This document shows, piece after piece, positions 12,650 to 24,509 of a DNA stretch of 64,000 nucleotides (positions are counted from its first letter, which is position 1; the number at the start of each line of letters is the position of its first letter). The stretch is from Planococcus citri (Eukaryota > Arthropoda > Insecta > Hemiptera > Pseudococcidae), in the NCBI RefSeq assembly GCF_950023065.1, contig NC_088681.1:61848836-61912835 (forward strand). Direction: 5' to 3'. The translations under genes and the position numbers were made by a program. The notes under the pieces were generated by a model. The model was not told where the DNA came from and made no database searches. It saw nothing but the letters and a program-made list of their open reading frames with translations.

Positions 12650-13650
12650 TTTTTCAAAATTTTGGTTGTTCAAGTTACTTTTTTTTTTGTTGAAAATTTT
12701 CAAACATTCGATTGTTCCAAACCCTATCCCCACTTTCGAAACTAAAAATTGCAAAAAGTATCTGTTTTACCAAAATTGCCAAAAAGTGTTGTATCTTGCT
12801 CTAAAAATTGTCGTTTCTGTGAAAAAATCAAAATGTCTCACTTTTCCCCAAAGAATTATATATCTACTTAATTTTTTGCTTGAATTGTCAATAGGTATTT
12901 TTCTAAAATGCCACTTTTTTACAGAAATTCAGCAAAAGAAAAACAAACATTTTTTTCGATAAACAGTATAAAAAAGTAGTCATTAGTACATTGTGACAGT
13001 AGCTTCCAAAAAGTCTCGCTTTTTTTAAAAAAATTGACAAAAAATGTAGTTTTTTGCCGAATTGCTAAAAATTACTAAAAAGCTTTATTTTTTTGCCAAA
13101 AAGTAGATATCTACTAAAAGTTGTCCCTTTTCTGCAAAAAATTCCAAAAAATCTCCATTTCTTGCTCAAAATTCCGAAAAATCTCAATTTTAAAAAAAAT
13201 GCTCAAAAGTAAAGATAAGATAAGATGTATATTTTGCTTTTTACCAAATGTTTTCCTAAAATTGCTTTAAAAGTTTGCTTCTTCACGAGAAATTGTCAAA
13301 AGTACTCGTCACGTTTTTGTTTAATAATTTTCAAAAAGACCTGCTTTTCTAAAATTGTCAGAGTTTTGCTCTCGCTTTTTCAAAAATGTTCAAAATTGCT
13401 CGTTTTTTAAAACAAAATTACTAAATTGTTTGGAGGAAAAAAATTCAAAAAGTAGGGGTCATTTTTTTCCAACAATTGTCCAGGTCTCGTATTTTCCAAA
13501 AATTTTCAAAAAACTTTTTCTTTTGCTAAAGTTGTGAAAGTTTTGCTTTTTGCTGATTTTTTTTTTGCGCCGGAAACTGCAGAAATTATTGCTTTGTTGC
13601 CAAAAATTGTCCAAAAGTTTTGCTTTTCCATCAAAAAGTGGCAAGAATCA
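12650..13650. repeat. Third block of TTTTTGCCAAAATTG-type minisatellite
   Basis: Variable ~30-40 bp phrases alternate between GCCAAAAAGT, AAAATTGTC and T runs, as at 4.8-5.9 kb. No exact period can be read by eye. Short frames on both strands come from the T/A-rich phrasing. Confidence 0.5.
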
Positions 13651-13729
13651 TAAAATTTAAATTTATAAAGCGTCGTCATTCTTGTGATGTAGGTACATAT
13701 TTAATCGATCATGTACGCGCTAAAGTTGA

Positions 13730-14290
13730 TTTGGATGGTTTTATGGCACTTTTTGAAAAACTGAAATTTTCAAAATGCGGCTGGAGGCTCCAGAATAGCT
13801 TGAATCCGTCTTCAATCGACTCAACAAATTGAAATCAGGGTGTAACTTTAAAGTAAAGTTCAGCTTTTCACTTCTTTAGGCCAAATTTTGTGGAAATTTT
13901 AACCTCCAAAAATCTGCCGGAGGCTCTAAAAATCGATTTGGAAGATTGAAAATATGGCACATATGAACGTTGGAAAATTGTCATTGAAAAAAGTTGTTTC
14001 TTTTGAATGTTCTTAAATTTTGGTTTGTGAATTTTTTTGGGATTTTCAAGTTTCAAAAATTTGCTGGAGGCTCCAGAACTGCTCCAATCAATTTGGCCGA
14101 TCAAAAATGGAGTATATCCCAAATTTCAGCTTTCTAGGTCAATTTGGTAGGTAATATTTTGATTATTTTCTCATTTTCGGTCTTTCAATTTTCAAAAATT
14201 CACTAAAACTCAAAAAAATGCACTTCAACACTTGAAATTTTGGCTAGTGATAAATTTTTGCACGCTCTTTCAATCTAGCTTGAAAAACCT
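13730..14290. mobile_element. Foldback-like family, partial copy
   Basis: One or two subrepeats with CTGGAGGCTCCAG (~13785-13800 and ~14065-14080) are followed by part of the terminal arm: 'GAGTATATCCCAAATTTCAGC', the TTTTCAAAAATTCAC segment and a version of the 'TTGCACGCTCTTTCAATC' segment. Neither terminal word is present. The outer part of the arm is missing, so this is a truncated, diverged copy. Confidence 0.6.
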
Positions 14291-14467
14291 AAAATTGATA
14301 GGTTCTTTCCAAGCCCTCCAAATGAACACTTTCTACGCAGAGAAGCCATAGCACAGAGAGGGAGGCAAATCTGGGGTACCAGAGACCTTCTACAACACGA
14401 AGTTCACGCGCAATTAAATTGCCCAAACGGTAAAATAATTTTTCCGCCGTAGCAGCGTGTCCATTAA

Positions 14468-14944
14468 TCATCGACGATACGCGAAGGAAACCGTATACTG
14501 GCCACGTCCATCGTCCAGCAGCACAAGCAAGTCCAAGTCCGACTGTTCGACGAAGCGAATTACGAGAGTTGAACTGCGTAAGGCAGGATGCTGAGCCGCC
14601 ATGTCGAGGAAGGGCTCGGTGGAGCAGTACAGCACCCACCACATTCCCAGGCAAAACGGAATCTGCGATTCGAACAGAAGAAAAGCGTCGGTCGTCGCGA
14701 GGCAGTTGCTGTTGTGCTTGGGCGATTTTAAAATGACGAAAAAGTGCAACCGTTCGGAAACGATTCTCTTTGACTGGATGGCGGAAACGTCACCGCAGAA
14801 GTTAATTACGCCGGAGGTTTTAAAAATGGTCGGCAGTCTGTCTCTCGGCTTCGTATTGCCGCCCCCGCCCCCTCCCTCCCTCCCTTCCTTACTTTTAACA
14901 AAGTACACCGAGCGGAAGAATGCGTATATGTAATCCAGAACCAA
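14468..14944 (-). CDS. Doubtful GC-richer open frame, unknown product (possible exon or gene relic)
   Basis: A 158-codon frame stands out because its surroundings are AT-rich repeats whereas this stretch has balanced, coding-like composition (roughly 14300-14940). The middle part contains LHFFVILKSPKHNSN and the end contains SDLDLLVLLDDGRGQYTVSF. I do not recognise a family. The N-terminal third includes a poly-glycine run from a (CCCTCC)-type tract and is probably not coding. Overlapping minus-strand (14289-14654) and plus-strand (14601-14933) frames are also open, so the strand is uncertain. It could be a real exon, a decayed gene piece or a GC-rich non-coding segment. Confidence 0.22.
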   Translation of the reverse strand: MVLDYIYAFFRSVYFVKSKEGREGGGGGGNTKPRDRLPTIFKTSGVINFCGDVSAIQSKRIVSERLHFFVILKSPKHNSNCLATTDAFLLFESQIPFCLGMWWVLYCSTEPFLDMAAQHPALRSSTLVIRFVEQSDLDLLVLLDDGRGQYTVSFAYRR

Positions 14945-14949
14945 ACGTG

Positions 14950-16035
14950 ACTCAGTCGAAAAGATTTTTCAATCTGGAATCGCGTAAGAAACAATACAGA
15001 CATTGCTCCGAAAGTCGAGAAATGTTCGTCTGCTGGAAATTTCTCGAAACGAATAATGAATTTAGCAGATACCTACTTAAACCCCTACATTTCGTTTAGT
15101 CTGTGCTGTTTCAAAAAACCACCCAAAAAGAACACGAGAGAAAGAATAGAACGGCAACAGAGTCATTGAACCGGAATCAATCAAACTTGACAAAGTTTTG
15201 AAAGAAAACTTCACTCTTCAGATACCAAACAATGTTTTTTTTTCAATTGAAAACCTCTTCCCCTCAAACAATTGCTTCGTATGGCACTTCGAATGGCATT
15301 TCTATACTTTTTGGTTGAAAATTCACTCATTACTGGTCCAAATACAAAAACGGAGTTCTGCGCCAGGAGGACCTCATTTCGTTTCTAAACCTTTCACATT
15401 TGACGTATAAAGTCAAAAAATTCAAATACTTACCCAAACTTCTATACTCGATTTTTCACATTCTACTCGTATTTTCGCGCAGATGCGCCAATCAGACCGA
15501 AAAATCTCTCGATGATATTGAAATTTCATCGAAAATGATACACTCGAACTGCCATGTAAAGAAATTGCTCCAAAAGAGAAACGCGCTGCTTCTTCGAAAA
15601 CCCTCCGGCGCGCAGCGCGGCGTATCGTACGAGACTTTCGAACAATGACAAATAAGCTAATATTTCTCGCTCCAGCGCCTTTATAAATTGTTATTTAACA
15701 ATTCCCGCCAATTCTTTTGCTTCGACGAGCTCGCATGGCGTGCATTTCGTAGCGTAGGATACAAAGTACCATGCATAATATGCTTGATTTATCAACGTCG
15801 CGTCGGCGGCGTCTTCGTCGCGTATTTTTGAGCGATACTCGAACGATTTTATATTATACTTGTGAGTATTTATAGGAAAATTTTCTTCACGAGGGAACCT
15901 TTTGGACTGACAGTCTCTGATTCGAAGAATAAAATCGAGCTGGAGATCAAAAGATTATTATCGTAAAACCATCGTGACTAAAATTTCAGCTGTGAAAGTT
16001 CATTTGAGAATTTTTAGGGAGTTTTTGAACATTGA
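14950..16035. other. No gene seen; carries one copy of the 14-bp dispersed word
   Basis: The sequence is complex and not obviously repetitive. Apart from the dispersed word at 15356 I see no structured element. The open frames here lack motifs. Confidence 0.4.
15356..15369 (+). repeat. Dispersed 14-bp word TTCTGCGCCAGGAG, copy 1
   Basis: Exact match, in the context GGAG-TTCTGCGCCAGGAG-GACC. It is the first of eight exact copies in the window, and its flanks are unrelated to those of the other copies. Confidence 0.85.
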
Positions 16036-16039
16036 AAGC

Positions 16040-17105
16040 ATTAAATGTCAAAAATTGGGTGTAAACTAAATTTCATCTTTTTAATTCAAACGGAGATGGA
16101 AAGGGTAATTTTTCAATTTTCAATGAAGTATGAAATCGATGGACAAAAATATGTTTCCGACTGGAAAACACCGATTTTGAAAAAAAATGACGGGTTTCTT
16201 TTCGGCCATGGAGGTTCGAGAAGTAGCTGAAAGCTTCAAAACGACTTGAAATTTACTCGGAGTCGACTTCATAGCGTATTGGAATCATTTTGCAGAGTGA
16301 ATTTTTTGATTTCCCACTCTGTTCGGTAGAGTTTTATGGAAATTTCGAGTATTGAAAATCTGCTGGAGGCTCCAAAATGATTTTGAATCCACCTGCAGTC
16401 AACTTCATAGCGTATTGAAATTAGTTTACAGCATAAATTTAGGCTTTTCAACCCAAATTGTGGAAATTTCAAGTTACAAAAATCTGCTGGAAGCTCTGGA
16501 AATTTTCAAAAAGTCGCTGGTAGCTCCAAAATGGCGTGAACTCAACTGCAGTCGAATTGATAGTGTGTTAAAATTGAGGTGCAGAGTGGATTTAGGATTT
16601 CCAACACTGGTAGGTAAACTCTTATGGAAATTTCAAGCGCTGAAAATCTGCTGGAGGCTTTAAAAACTTTCAAAAAGTCGCTGGAGGCTTCAAAATGACT
16701 TGAAATCCACCTGTAGTCGACTTGATAATGTATTGAAATTGGTTTACAGGATGAATTTCGGATTTCTAACTGCATTTCAAGTTTTAAAAATATACTGGGG
16801 GCTCCAAGAACTTACAAAAAGAAAGTTGCTGGAGTTTCCAAAATGACTTGAACCCATCGAAAATCGACTTGATAGTGTGTTGAAATTGAGTTGCAGAGTG
16901 AATTTCGCATTTTCAACTCAATTCGGTAAACTCTTATGAAAATTTCAAGCACTGAAATTCTGCTGGAGGCTCCAGTAGTTTCCAAGAAGTCACTGAAGGG
17001 TCCAAAACGACTTGAAATCCACCTGCAGTCAACTTCATAAGCATTGAAATATCAGTTTAAAGAATAAATTTCGGCTTTTCGACTGCATTCTGATGAAATT
17101 TTGTG
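16040..17105. repeat. Tandem array of foldback-type subrepeats (no terminal arms)
   Basis: At least five diverged subrepeats are marked by CTGCTGGAGGCTCC or close variants at about 16360, 16482, 16646, 16790 and 16960, spaced ~120-170 bp. Each carries the GTCGACTT...AGCGTATTGAAAT and GTTTGCAGAGTGAATTTC segments that typify the inner part of the foldback family. No terminal arm is attached, so the array may be a remnant of one element or an independent expansion. Confidence 0.6.
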
Positions 17106-17179
17106 CATTGCTTTATTTTACTAAATTCCTAAACTAAGAATATTCGTGATTTTTTTTTTCGTTGTTTCCATAACAAGTC

Positions 17180-17245
17180 GTCACATTTTCAAAATTAATT
17201 CACTATTGACAATTTGAAGATGATTCGTTCGCGAACAATTTGCTC
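17180..17245. repeat. Solo copy of the TTCGTTCGCGAAC satellite edge
   Basis: GTTCGCGAAC at 17227-17236 is preceded by ~50 bp (CACATTTTCAAAATTAATTC, then ACTATTGACAATTTGAAGATG) that closely matches the sequence just left of the first palindrome of the main satellite (about 27095-27140). It therefore represents the left edge of that repeat family rather than a chance palindrome. Confidence 0.6.
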
Positions 17246-17640
17246 ACACCCTCCCCCCCCCAAACAGCTTTCCAAACGAGAAATCGAGAGTTCTATGAGA
17301 ATTAACATTTTTCAACCAAACCTTTCGGTCTCTCATGTCTTCAATTTTATCAACTTTTTTCTTTTACCAGAGCATGGGATTTTACAGGGACAGTTTCCAC
17401 AAAAAATTCAGCTATTCAATCAAAAAATTGGAAGGTGCTGCAGAGATTCAAATTCTCTGAGATGGTCCAAAAATTGCATAAATTGACAAAAAAGTCAAAT
17501 AACCTGTATCATTTAGGGAAAAGGCATTTCTGGTCATATTTGAATTTCAATCACAAATTGGAGGAAGGAAAAGGGGATTTTTCAAGGATCTGAAAACTGA
17601 CTCGAAAATGATCTCTTACACAAAAAGATGATTTTTTAAG
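17246..17640. other. No gene seen
   Basis: AT-rich spacer between the solo satellite copy and the next minisatellite. The frame at 17214-17486 (plus) has no motif. Confidence 0.4.
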
Positions 17641-18690
17641 CATGCTAGGTAAAAATCAGTGCTTTTTGGACGTTTTGGCAAAAATGCACGAATTTCTTAG
17701 CAATTTTCACAAAAATTTTACGACCATTTTACTATTTTGTCAAACAACTACACACTTCTTGAGAATTTTTACGAAAAAACAGTAGGTACAATTTTTTGCC
17801 AACTCGCCAAAAACTGACTTTTTTTTTGACAATTTTGACAAAAAAGGGGAAGTTTTTGACAAAAACAAGATTTTTGGCAATCATGGCAAGAATAGGACTG
17901 TTTGGCAATTTCTGCAAAAATCAACCCTCTTTGGATATTTTTCCAAAAAAAGGGACACTTTCCGACAATTTTGACAAAAATTGACATTTTTTGACAATTG
18001 AGCCAAAAATATACACTTTTTGACCATTTCACCACATTTTGACTACTTTTGCAAAAACAAGGTTTTATTGGAAATCTTGGCAAGAACAAGACTGTTTGAC
18101 AATTTCCTCAAAAATCAACCCCTTTGGATATTTTTCTAAAAAAGGGACACTTTCCGACAATTTTGACAAAAATTGACATTTTTTGACAATTGTGCCAAAA
18201 ATAGACACTTTTTGACCATTTTACCACATTTTGACTATTTGGCAAAAACAAGGTTTTTTTTTGGCAATCTTGGCAAGAACAAGACTGTTTGACAATTTCG
18301 GCAAAAATCAACCTTTTTTAATAATTTTGCCAAAAATGGGCACTTTCTGGCAATTTTGACAAAAATAGGCATTTTTTTGACAATTATTGCTCCAAAAATG
18401 GTCAATTTTTGACCATTTTACTACATTAAAAACAAGATTTTTTGGGCAATCTGGGCAAGAACAAGACTGGTTGTTTGACAATTTTGGCAAAAATTTGCCC
18501 CTTTTGACAATTTTACCAGAAATAAAACACTTTTTTAAAATTTTGATTAAAATGGACAGTTCAACAACTGTGCCAAAAATAGACACATTTTGACTATTTT
18601 GCCAGAATTTGACGCTTTTTGACAGTTTTCTTCAAAAATTGACACCTTTTGACTTGGGCGAATTTGGCAAAAAAAAAAATAATCTTTTGT
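17640..18690. repeat. Tandem repeat of ~190 bp built from ~30-bp TTTTTGACAATTTTGACAAA phrases
   Basis: The marker phrase GACTG(N)TTTG(A/G)CAATTT followed by CAAAAATCAACC occurs at about 17895, 18089, 18282 and 18464, giving spacings of 194, 193 and 182 bp. Inside each unit the shorter phrase TTTTTGACAATTTTGACAAA recurs, giving a two-level, higher-order structure. The phrase style links it to the three looser minisatellite blocks at 4.8, 6.9 and 12.7 kb. Reading frames on both strands are low-complexity products. Confidence 0.7.
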
Positions 18691-20890
18691 TTGGTAATTT
18701 TGGAACAAAAAGAGAGCTTTTAAAACGCGAAAATCAATTTTTTTCAATGTTTGGAGTGGAGAAAGGGTACAAAAAATTATGAACGCACAACTTTCGAGAA
18801 TTAGTGTCAAAACTAGGTATGTCGATTTATGGCAACTGAAAGTTTCACTATGGACAACTCTCTAGTTTCCTCCATAGCTTTAAATGCACTTGATACATAT
18901 TATACTCGTTTGCATTGTACAAAATAATTAAACGAAATAAATTTCAAACCACGACAGTTCACCAACTTCAACAAAACGTACGCTTTCAAAATCAAAATAC
19001 AAGATTTTCGTTCGATAAAGCGTGAAATTATTGGGAAACATCATTGTTTCCTACACAACTCGTACAAACTCGATACATTCTCCTATACAATTTCGCAGCC
19101 AAACTTATCGCAGGTATCAGCAGCTGTATAAACGCGCGAACCACTCACATTTCCAAAGTAACTGACATGACAACCGCTGATAAGTGAAAACTCGCACCGA
19201 TGCGTTGATGTGGGCGAATTTGCAACCTACTCGTACAAGTGGAAGTGGATATCCGCAAGGTTGAAACCCTTCGAGCATTTACACAGTTCGACGACACTAA
19301 TGAATTCGATTCAGGCTCGTCGTCGACAATAAATAATGTGCCGAGAGACAGAGAAAGCGAGTAATCGTCGACGAAGAAAACTTTCTCCCTGTAGAATATT
19401 TTTATCTATGGTAAAAGTAAAACTTTCTCGAGTAAGTAAGTAGTTTATGATTCGACGTTTGATGACGCGGAAGTGGCGAGACATCGGAATTAAACTCGCT
19501 AGATAAACACGTTCGCTTTGGCTTGATTGCTCGTCGTGAGCTTTTCTATAGCTATTTTCTTCGAACGTTTTCTAATTATAGTCACAATGGTGGCGAAGGG
19601 AGGGGTGGGAAAAAAGGTAGGATATTTACGTAAACTTTCTCGAATGCGATTAATTTCTTTGGTCGGTAATTCGATCCCTTCTCTATCCCTCGCCCTTGTA
19701 GGGTTTGCTCGAATTATCGTTTCGAGTTGAGAAATCACCTCACAACCAACCAACCAGTCAGAGAAGATATTTAGATTGGCGAGGAGAAGAGGATGGGGTG
19801 TATAAAAAAGAAGGCGGTTTGACACCTACGTTTAGCTATATCGGGACGTTTTTTTTTCTTCGCTTCGTGGGTTATACTATAAGGATTAGAGTCGAGCCTC
19901 GAGCAGCACGTCGAAGGAGTGGCACGCAATTTACCTATCAGTTGTTTAGGAAAATGAGTAGATAGCATCTTGAAGCGTTTGTCGGCATTGTACTCGTTCC
20001 TTAAATGATTAATGAGCCAAGTACCGGGACCATTATTGCGAACGGGTTTTCCGATAAATACCCGCACACGTACTCGTAGCAGCAGCGATAGAGCTAGCTG
20101 TAGGACTGGACGGAGCTGTGTGAGGCGTCTAAATCAAAAATACGATTAAATTCCCACACCACGCTCCTCTCGTTTCCGCAGCAGCAGCATGCCACATACC
20201 AAGTTTTTAGTGCGGCTACCACGCTACTCGTATATCCACAACTAGAATAGGTTGGTAGGTATTTTCATAACGAATATTTCAGGCTGGAGTTCGCACTGCT
20301 ATCAGGCCCGATTGGTTAGGGTACCTGCAAGTTTTTCCTTTCTGCTTGCGTTTGTTCATGCTAGCTCTACGTACGTACGCGGTACGCTGCTACGGTGAAA
20401 CTCGAATGATTAATTACTCGGCCGGCCAAAGCGGATTCATTACACCTGAGGGAGTAGGTATCCGAGAGAGGGTTGAGGTTTTCTTTATTATTTATTATAA
20501 ATAAACAATGCGACAACCAAGACGCGTATAGTACAGCGGCGTGAATTCACGGCGCCGCGTCGATGCTATTGTTCGCTTTAATTAAAAGTATACGAGCTGC
20601 GCCGCGTATCTTGTCGCTCGCTTCGCCAAAGCTGCGCTTTAATTCGATTATTATTTGAAACTTCTCGAGAGAGAGTTACCCAGGGTAGGGGAGGATGAGA
20701 GGAAAGGGGAAGATCCTTGGCGTATTATCGCGTAAACTATACGTTCCCGTACATAGTATACTACTCGTACATATTATTATGATGACGTATTAGTCTGCAA
20801 TCTGCAGAAACGATGCGTTTTAAAGACTGTTGTAACTTGAAATTTTCAAACATCTGCATCCCCCTCCCCCTAAAATCACATTACAAATGT
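18691..20890. other. No gene seen; complex single-copy-like DNA
   Basis: This is one of the more complex, less AT-skewed stretches. It has CGT- and GCAGCAGC-type short runs (for example ~20075 and ~20178) and an AT-rich patch at 20480-20510. Frames at 19499-19825 and 19771-20067 (minus) have no recognised domain and no convincing splice flanks. Confidence 0.45.
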
Positions 20891-20893
20891 GTT

Positions 20894-23078
20894 AGTCCGG
20901 CATATGACAATAGGAGTAATTGCACCGCCCCGCCGATCCTCCAGGACAACTTTTTTCTTAAAGAGGACATCCTAAGGAACATTTTAAAGCAAACTTGCCC
21001 AGAAAAAAGTTGGCCTTACTCACAAAATGGCGGCCATTTTGATTGACAGGTCACCTGAAATCGCACATTTTGCGTTTCAACATAGGACTTGCACGAAATT
21101 TTTCAAATTTTACAAAGGCAGGTCGAAAGATCATGCAAACATTTATCACCTGTCAAAATTTCGAGTGTCAAAGTGCGTTTTTCGATTTTTGGTGAATTTT
21201 TGAAAATTCAATTTACTTAGACCAAAAATGAGGGAAAAAACCAAAATTTTACCAAATTGACCAAGAAAGCTGAAATTTGGGATATACCCTATTTTCGACA
21301 TGCCAAATCGATTGTAAACGGTTTCAACCCGTTTTGAGCAGTTCTGGAGCCTCCAGCAGATTTTTGAAACTCGAAATTCCCACAAAATTCCATCAAATTG
21401 GAGTTGTAAAGCTGAAATTTATTCTAAAAACTAATTTTAATACGCTACGAAGTACTGCAGGTGAATTTCAAGTCATTTTGGAGCCTCCAGCGACTTTTTG
21501 AAAATTCCTGAAGCCCCCAACAGATTTTTGAAAATTTAAATTTTCACGAAATTTCATCAAAATGGAGATGGAAAGCTGAAATCTACTCTACACTCCAATT
21601 TTAACATCCCTCTGAAGACGGCTGCAGGTGGGTTCAAGTCATTTTAGAGCCTCCAGCGGCTCTTTTGAAAATCACTGGAGCCTCCAGTAGATTTTTGAAA
21701 CTTGAAATTTCCCCAAAATTTCATCAAACTGAGATGGAGAGTCGAAATTCATTCTGCAAACTTATTTCAATTTCAAGTCGTTTTGGAGCCTCCAGCGACT
21801 TTTTTGAAAATTACTGGAGCCAGGGAGCCTCTAGTAGATTTTTGAAACTTGAAATTTCCCCAAAATTTCATCAAACTGAGATGGAGAGTCGAAATTCATT
21901 CTGCAAACTTATTTCAATTTCAAGTCGTTTTGGAGCCTCCAGCGACTTTTTTGAAAATTACTGGAGCCAGGGAGCCTCTAGTAGATTTTTGAAACTTGAA
22001 ATTTCCCCAAAATTTCATCAAACTGAGGTGGAGAGTCGAAATTCATTCTGCAAACTAATTTCAATACGCTACGAAGTTGACAGTTGGTGGATTTCAAGTC
22101 TTTTTGGAGCCTCCAGCGGCTTTTTGAAAGGTTGTATGGCGTTTTTTTGGAAAATTGAAATTTCCTAAAAGTAGCTGGAAGCTTCAAAATCATTTGAAAC
22201 CTCCATGTAGTCTGCGAAGTAAATTTAAGTTTACCAACTCCATTTGATAAATTAATGTTGCGGGAATTTCAAGTTTCAAAAATCTACTGGCGGCTCCAGT
22301 AATTTTCAAAAAAGTCGCTGGAGGCTCTAAAATGACTTGAACCCACCTAAAGTCGTCTTCAGATGGTGTTAAAATTGGAGTGTAGAGTAAATTTCAGCTT
22401 TCCATCTCCATTTTGATGAAATTTTGTGAAAATTTAAAGTTTCAAAAATCTGCTGGAGGTTTCAGGAATTTTTAAAAAGTCGCTGGAGGCTCCAAAATGA
22501 CTTGAAATTCACCTGCAGTATTTCGTAGCGTATGGAAATTAGTTTTTAGAATAAATTTCAGCTTTACAACTCCAATTTAATGGAATTTTGTGGGAATTTC
22601 GAGTTTCTAAGTTCTGCTGGAGGCTCCAAAACCGCTCAAAACGAGTTGAAACCGTTTCCAACCGATTTGGCATGTCGAACTTAGGGTATATCCAAAATTG
22701 CAGCTTTCTTGGCCAATTTGGTAAAATTTTGGTTTTTCCCCTCATTTTTGGCCTATATTGGATTTTCAAAAATTCACCAAAAATAGAAAAACGCACTTTA
22801 GCACTCGAAATTTTGACAGGTGATAAATGTTTGCATGATCTTTGGATCTACCTTTGTAAGGTTTGAAAAATTTCGTGCAAGTTCTGTATTGAATCGTAAA
22901 ATCTGCGATTTCGGCGACCTGTTAATCAAAATGGCCGCCATTTTGTAAGTAAGGCTAACTTTTTTTTGGAAAAGTTTGCTTTAAAATGTTGCTTAGGATG
23001 TCCCCTTTAAGAAAACAGTTGTCCCGGAGGATCGGCAGGGGGGGGGGTGCAATTACTCCTATTGCCATATGCCGGACT
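20894..23078. mobile_element. Complete foldback-like element, ~2.19 kb, with long inverted arms
   Basis: The left end reads AGTCCGGCATATGACAATAG and the right end is its reverse complement, ending CATATGCCGGACT, with the match continuing inward through GGAGTAATTGCACC. Each inverted arm is about 500-600 bp. In order inward it carries a C/G-rich tract, a block around AAAATGGCGGCCATTTTG, the phrase TTTTCGATTTTTGGTGAATT, and a block ending in GAGCAGTTCTGGAGCCTCCA. The middle consists of ~150-bp subrepeats. No transposase frame exists. Long inverted repeats made of subrepeats are the architecture of foldback elements. I could not define a convincing target-site duplication. Confidence 0.8.
21750..22035. 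repeat. 147-bp essentially perfect tandem duplication inside the foldback element
   Basis: The marker CAGGGAGCCTCTAGTAGATT occurs at 21821 and again at 21968, exactly 147 bp apart. The intervening sequence is identical over the whole period as far as I can read, whereas neighbouring subrepeats differ by many substitutions. This indicates recent unequal exchange or replication slippage within the element. Confidence 0.8.
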
Positions 23079-23109
23079 GTGTCCAGAAAGTCCAACGACA
23101 GATTTTGAT

Positions 23110-24385
23110 CCCAACTTGATACTTTGACAAACGACAATAGGAATAATTTCACCACCCCCACCCCCAACATCGATCCTCTTGAGACTATTCTTATCTTGAA
23201 AGGGCATCCAAAGGAACATTTTAAAGCAATCAACATTTCTCGAGCAATTTTCACTAGAAAATTTATCCATCAGCCTAATATTCGATTACATAATTTGTCT
23301 ATAGATTTTTTTTTGAAAATAAAAGAAAAACAGTTTTAATAAATTTACGAATTTACAACTTTTTTACCGTCGAGGATCGAATCTGATATCTTTGAGTGTA
23401 TTCAACAGTTAAAAGACCCCAAAATAACGATCCAGTCGTGTTTTTTCGGGTAAAAATTCAAATTAATGCTTTAAAAAAATCGAGTGGTTTCTGCGCCAGG
23501 AGCAGTGCTCTTATCCATGGACACGTGCAGATTTTGCTTTCCAATATAGGACTTCTACAAAAATTTTTGAACTAAACGCAATGGTAGATCGAAAGAGCGT
23601 GCAACAATTTATCACTTGCCAAAATTTCAAGTAATTAAGTACATTTTTCGATTTTTGGTGAATTAAAAAAAATCAAATTTAAGGTAAAAATGAAGGGGAA
23701 AAAAATCATAATTTTTCCAAATTGATGTAGAATTGTAGACAGCTGAAATTTGGGATATACCCTATTTTCGACCAGACAAATCGATTGGAAACGGTTTCAA
23801 CCCGTTTTGTGCAGTTCTGGAGCCTCCAGCAAAATACAAAACTTCCTCAAATGACATTGGGAATCCGAACTATGCCCGCCACTCCAAATTAACCACGCTG
23901 TAAAGTCAACTGCTGGTAGGTTCGAGTCGTTTTAGAGTCTCCAGCGACTTTTTGAAAATTACTTGAGCCTCCAGTAGATTTTTGAAACTTGAAATTTCTT
24001 CAAAATTTTATCAAATGGAGATGGAAAGCCGAGATTTACTCTGCACTCCGATTTTAGCACCCTCTGAAGCGAATTCAGGTGGGTTCAAGTCATTTTGGAG
24101 CTTCCAGTGACTTTTAAAAAATTACTGGAGTCTCCACAAGATTTTTGAAACTTAAAATTTCCACAAAATGTCATCAAATGCAGTTGGAAAGCCGAAATTC
24201 ATTCTGCAAACTGATTTTAATACTCTATGAAGTCGACTGCAGGAGGATTTCAAGTAATTTTGGAGCCAACCAGCGGCTTAAAGATAATTTCAAACGCCTC
24301 CAGCAGATTTTTGAAATTTGAAATTTCCAAAATATGTCATCAAATGGAGTTAGAAAGCCGAAATTTACTCTGCGAACTACAAACA
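23110..24385. mobile_element. Diverged, interrupted foldback-like copy
   Basis: A degraded left end (GACAATAGGAATAATTTCACC, ~23130) and its following arm (…GGGCATCCAAAGGAACATTT…) break off near 23235. They resume near 23520 with the GCAGATTTTGC…ATAGGACTT segment and continue through the inner arm and several subrepeats to ~24385. The ~280 bp between the two parts is unrelated and contains one copy of the 14-bp dispersed word. No right terminal arm is present. Confidence 0.6.
23489..23502 (+). repeat. Dispersed 14-bp word TTCTGCGCCAGGAG, copy 2
   Basis: Exact match in the context GTGGT-TTCTGCGCCAGGAG-CAGTGC. It lies in the unrelated gap within the diverged foldback copy. Confidence 0.85.
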
Positions 24386-24509
24386 TTTTTCTGATTGAGA
24401 TCAGTGCTGAACCTACATTACCTACAAATAATATCGACTTTTTCTATACGAATTTCATCTTTTTCTGTCTTTTTAGAACACCCCTCACCCAATGTTTGAT
24501 TCTTTCGGA

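Noticed and set aside
21665..22168. 167-residue plus-strand open frame with internal amino-acid repeats (…GASSRFLKLEISPKFHQ…)
   Set aside because: It is the translation of the 147-bp foldback subrepeats. Equivalent frames occur in both orientations in every copy of the family, so it is not evidence for a protein.
20890..23082. Target-site duplication for the foldback element (GTGT on both sides)
   Set aside because: The match is offset by one base relative to the termini and is too short to trust. The 39.4-kb copy likewise gives only ambiguous AT-rich matches.
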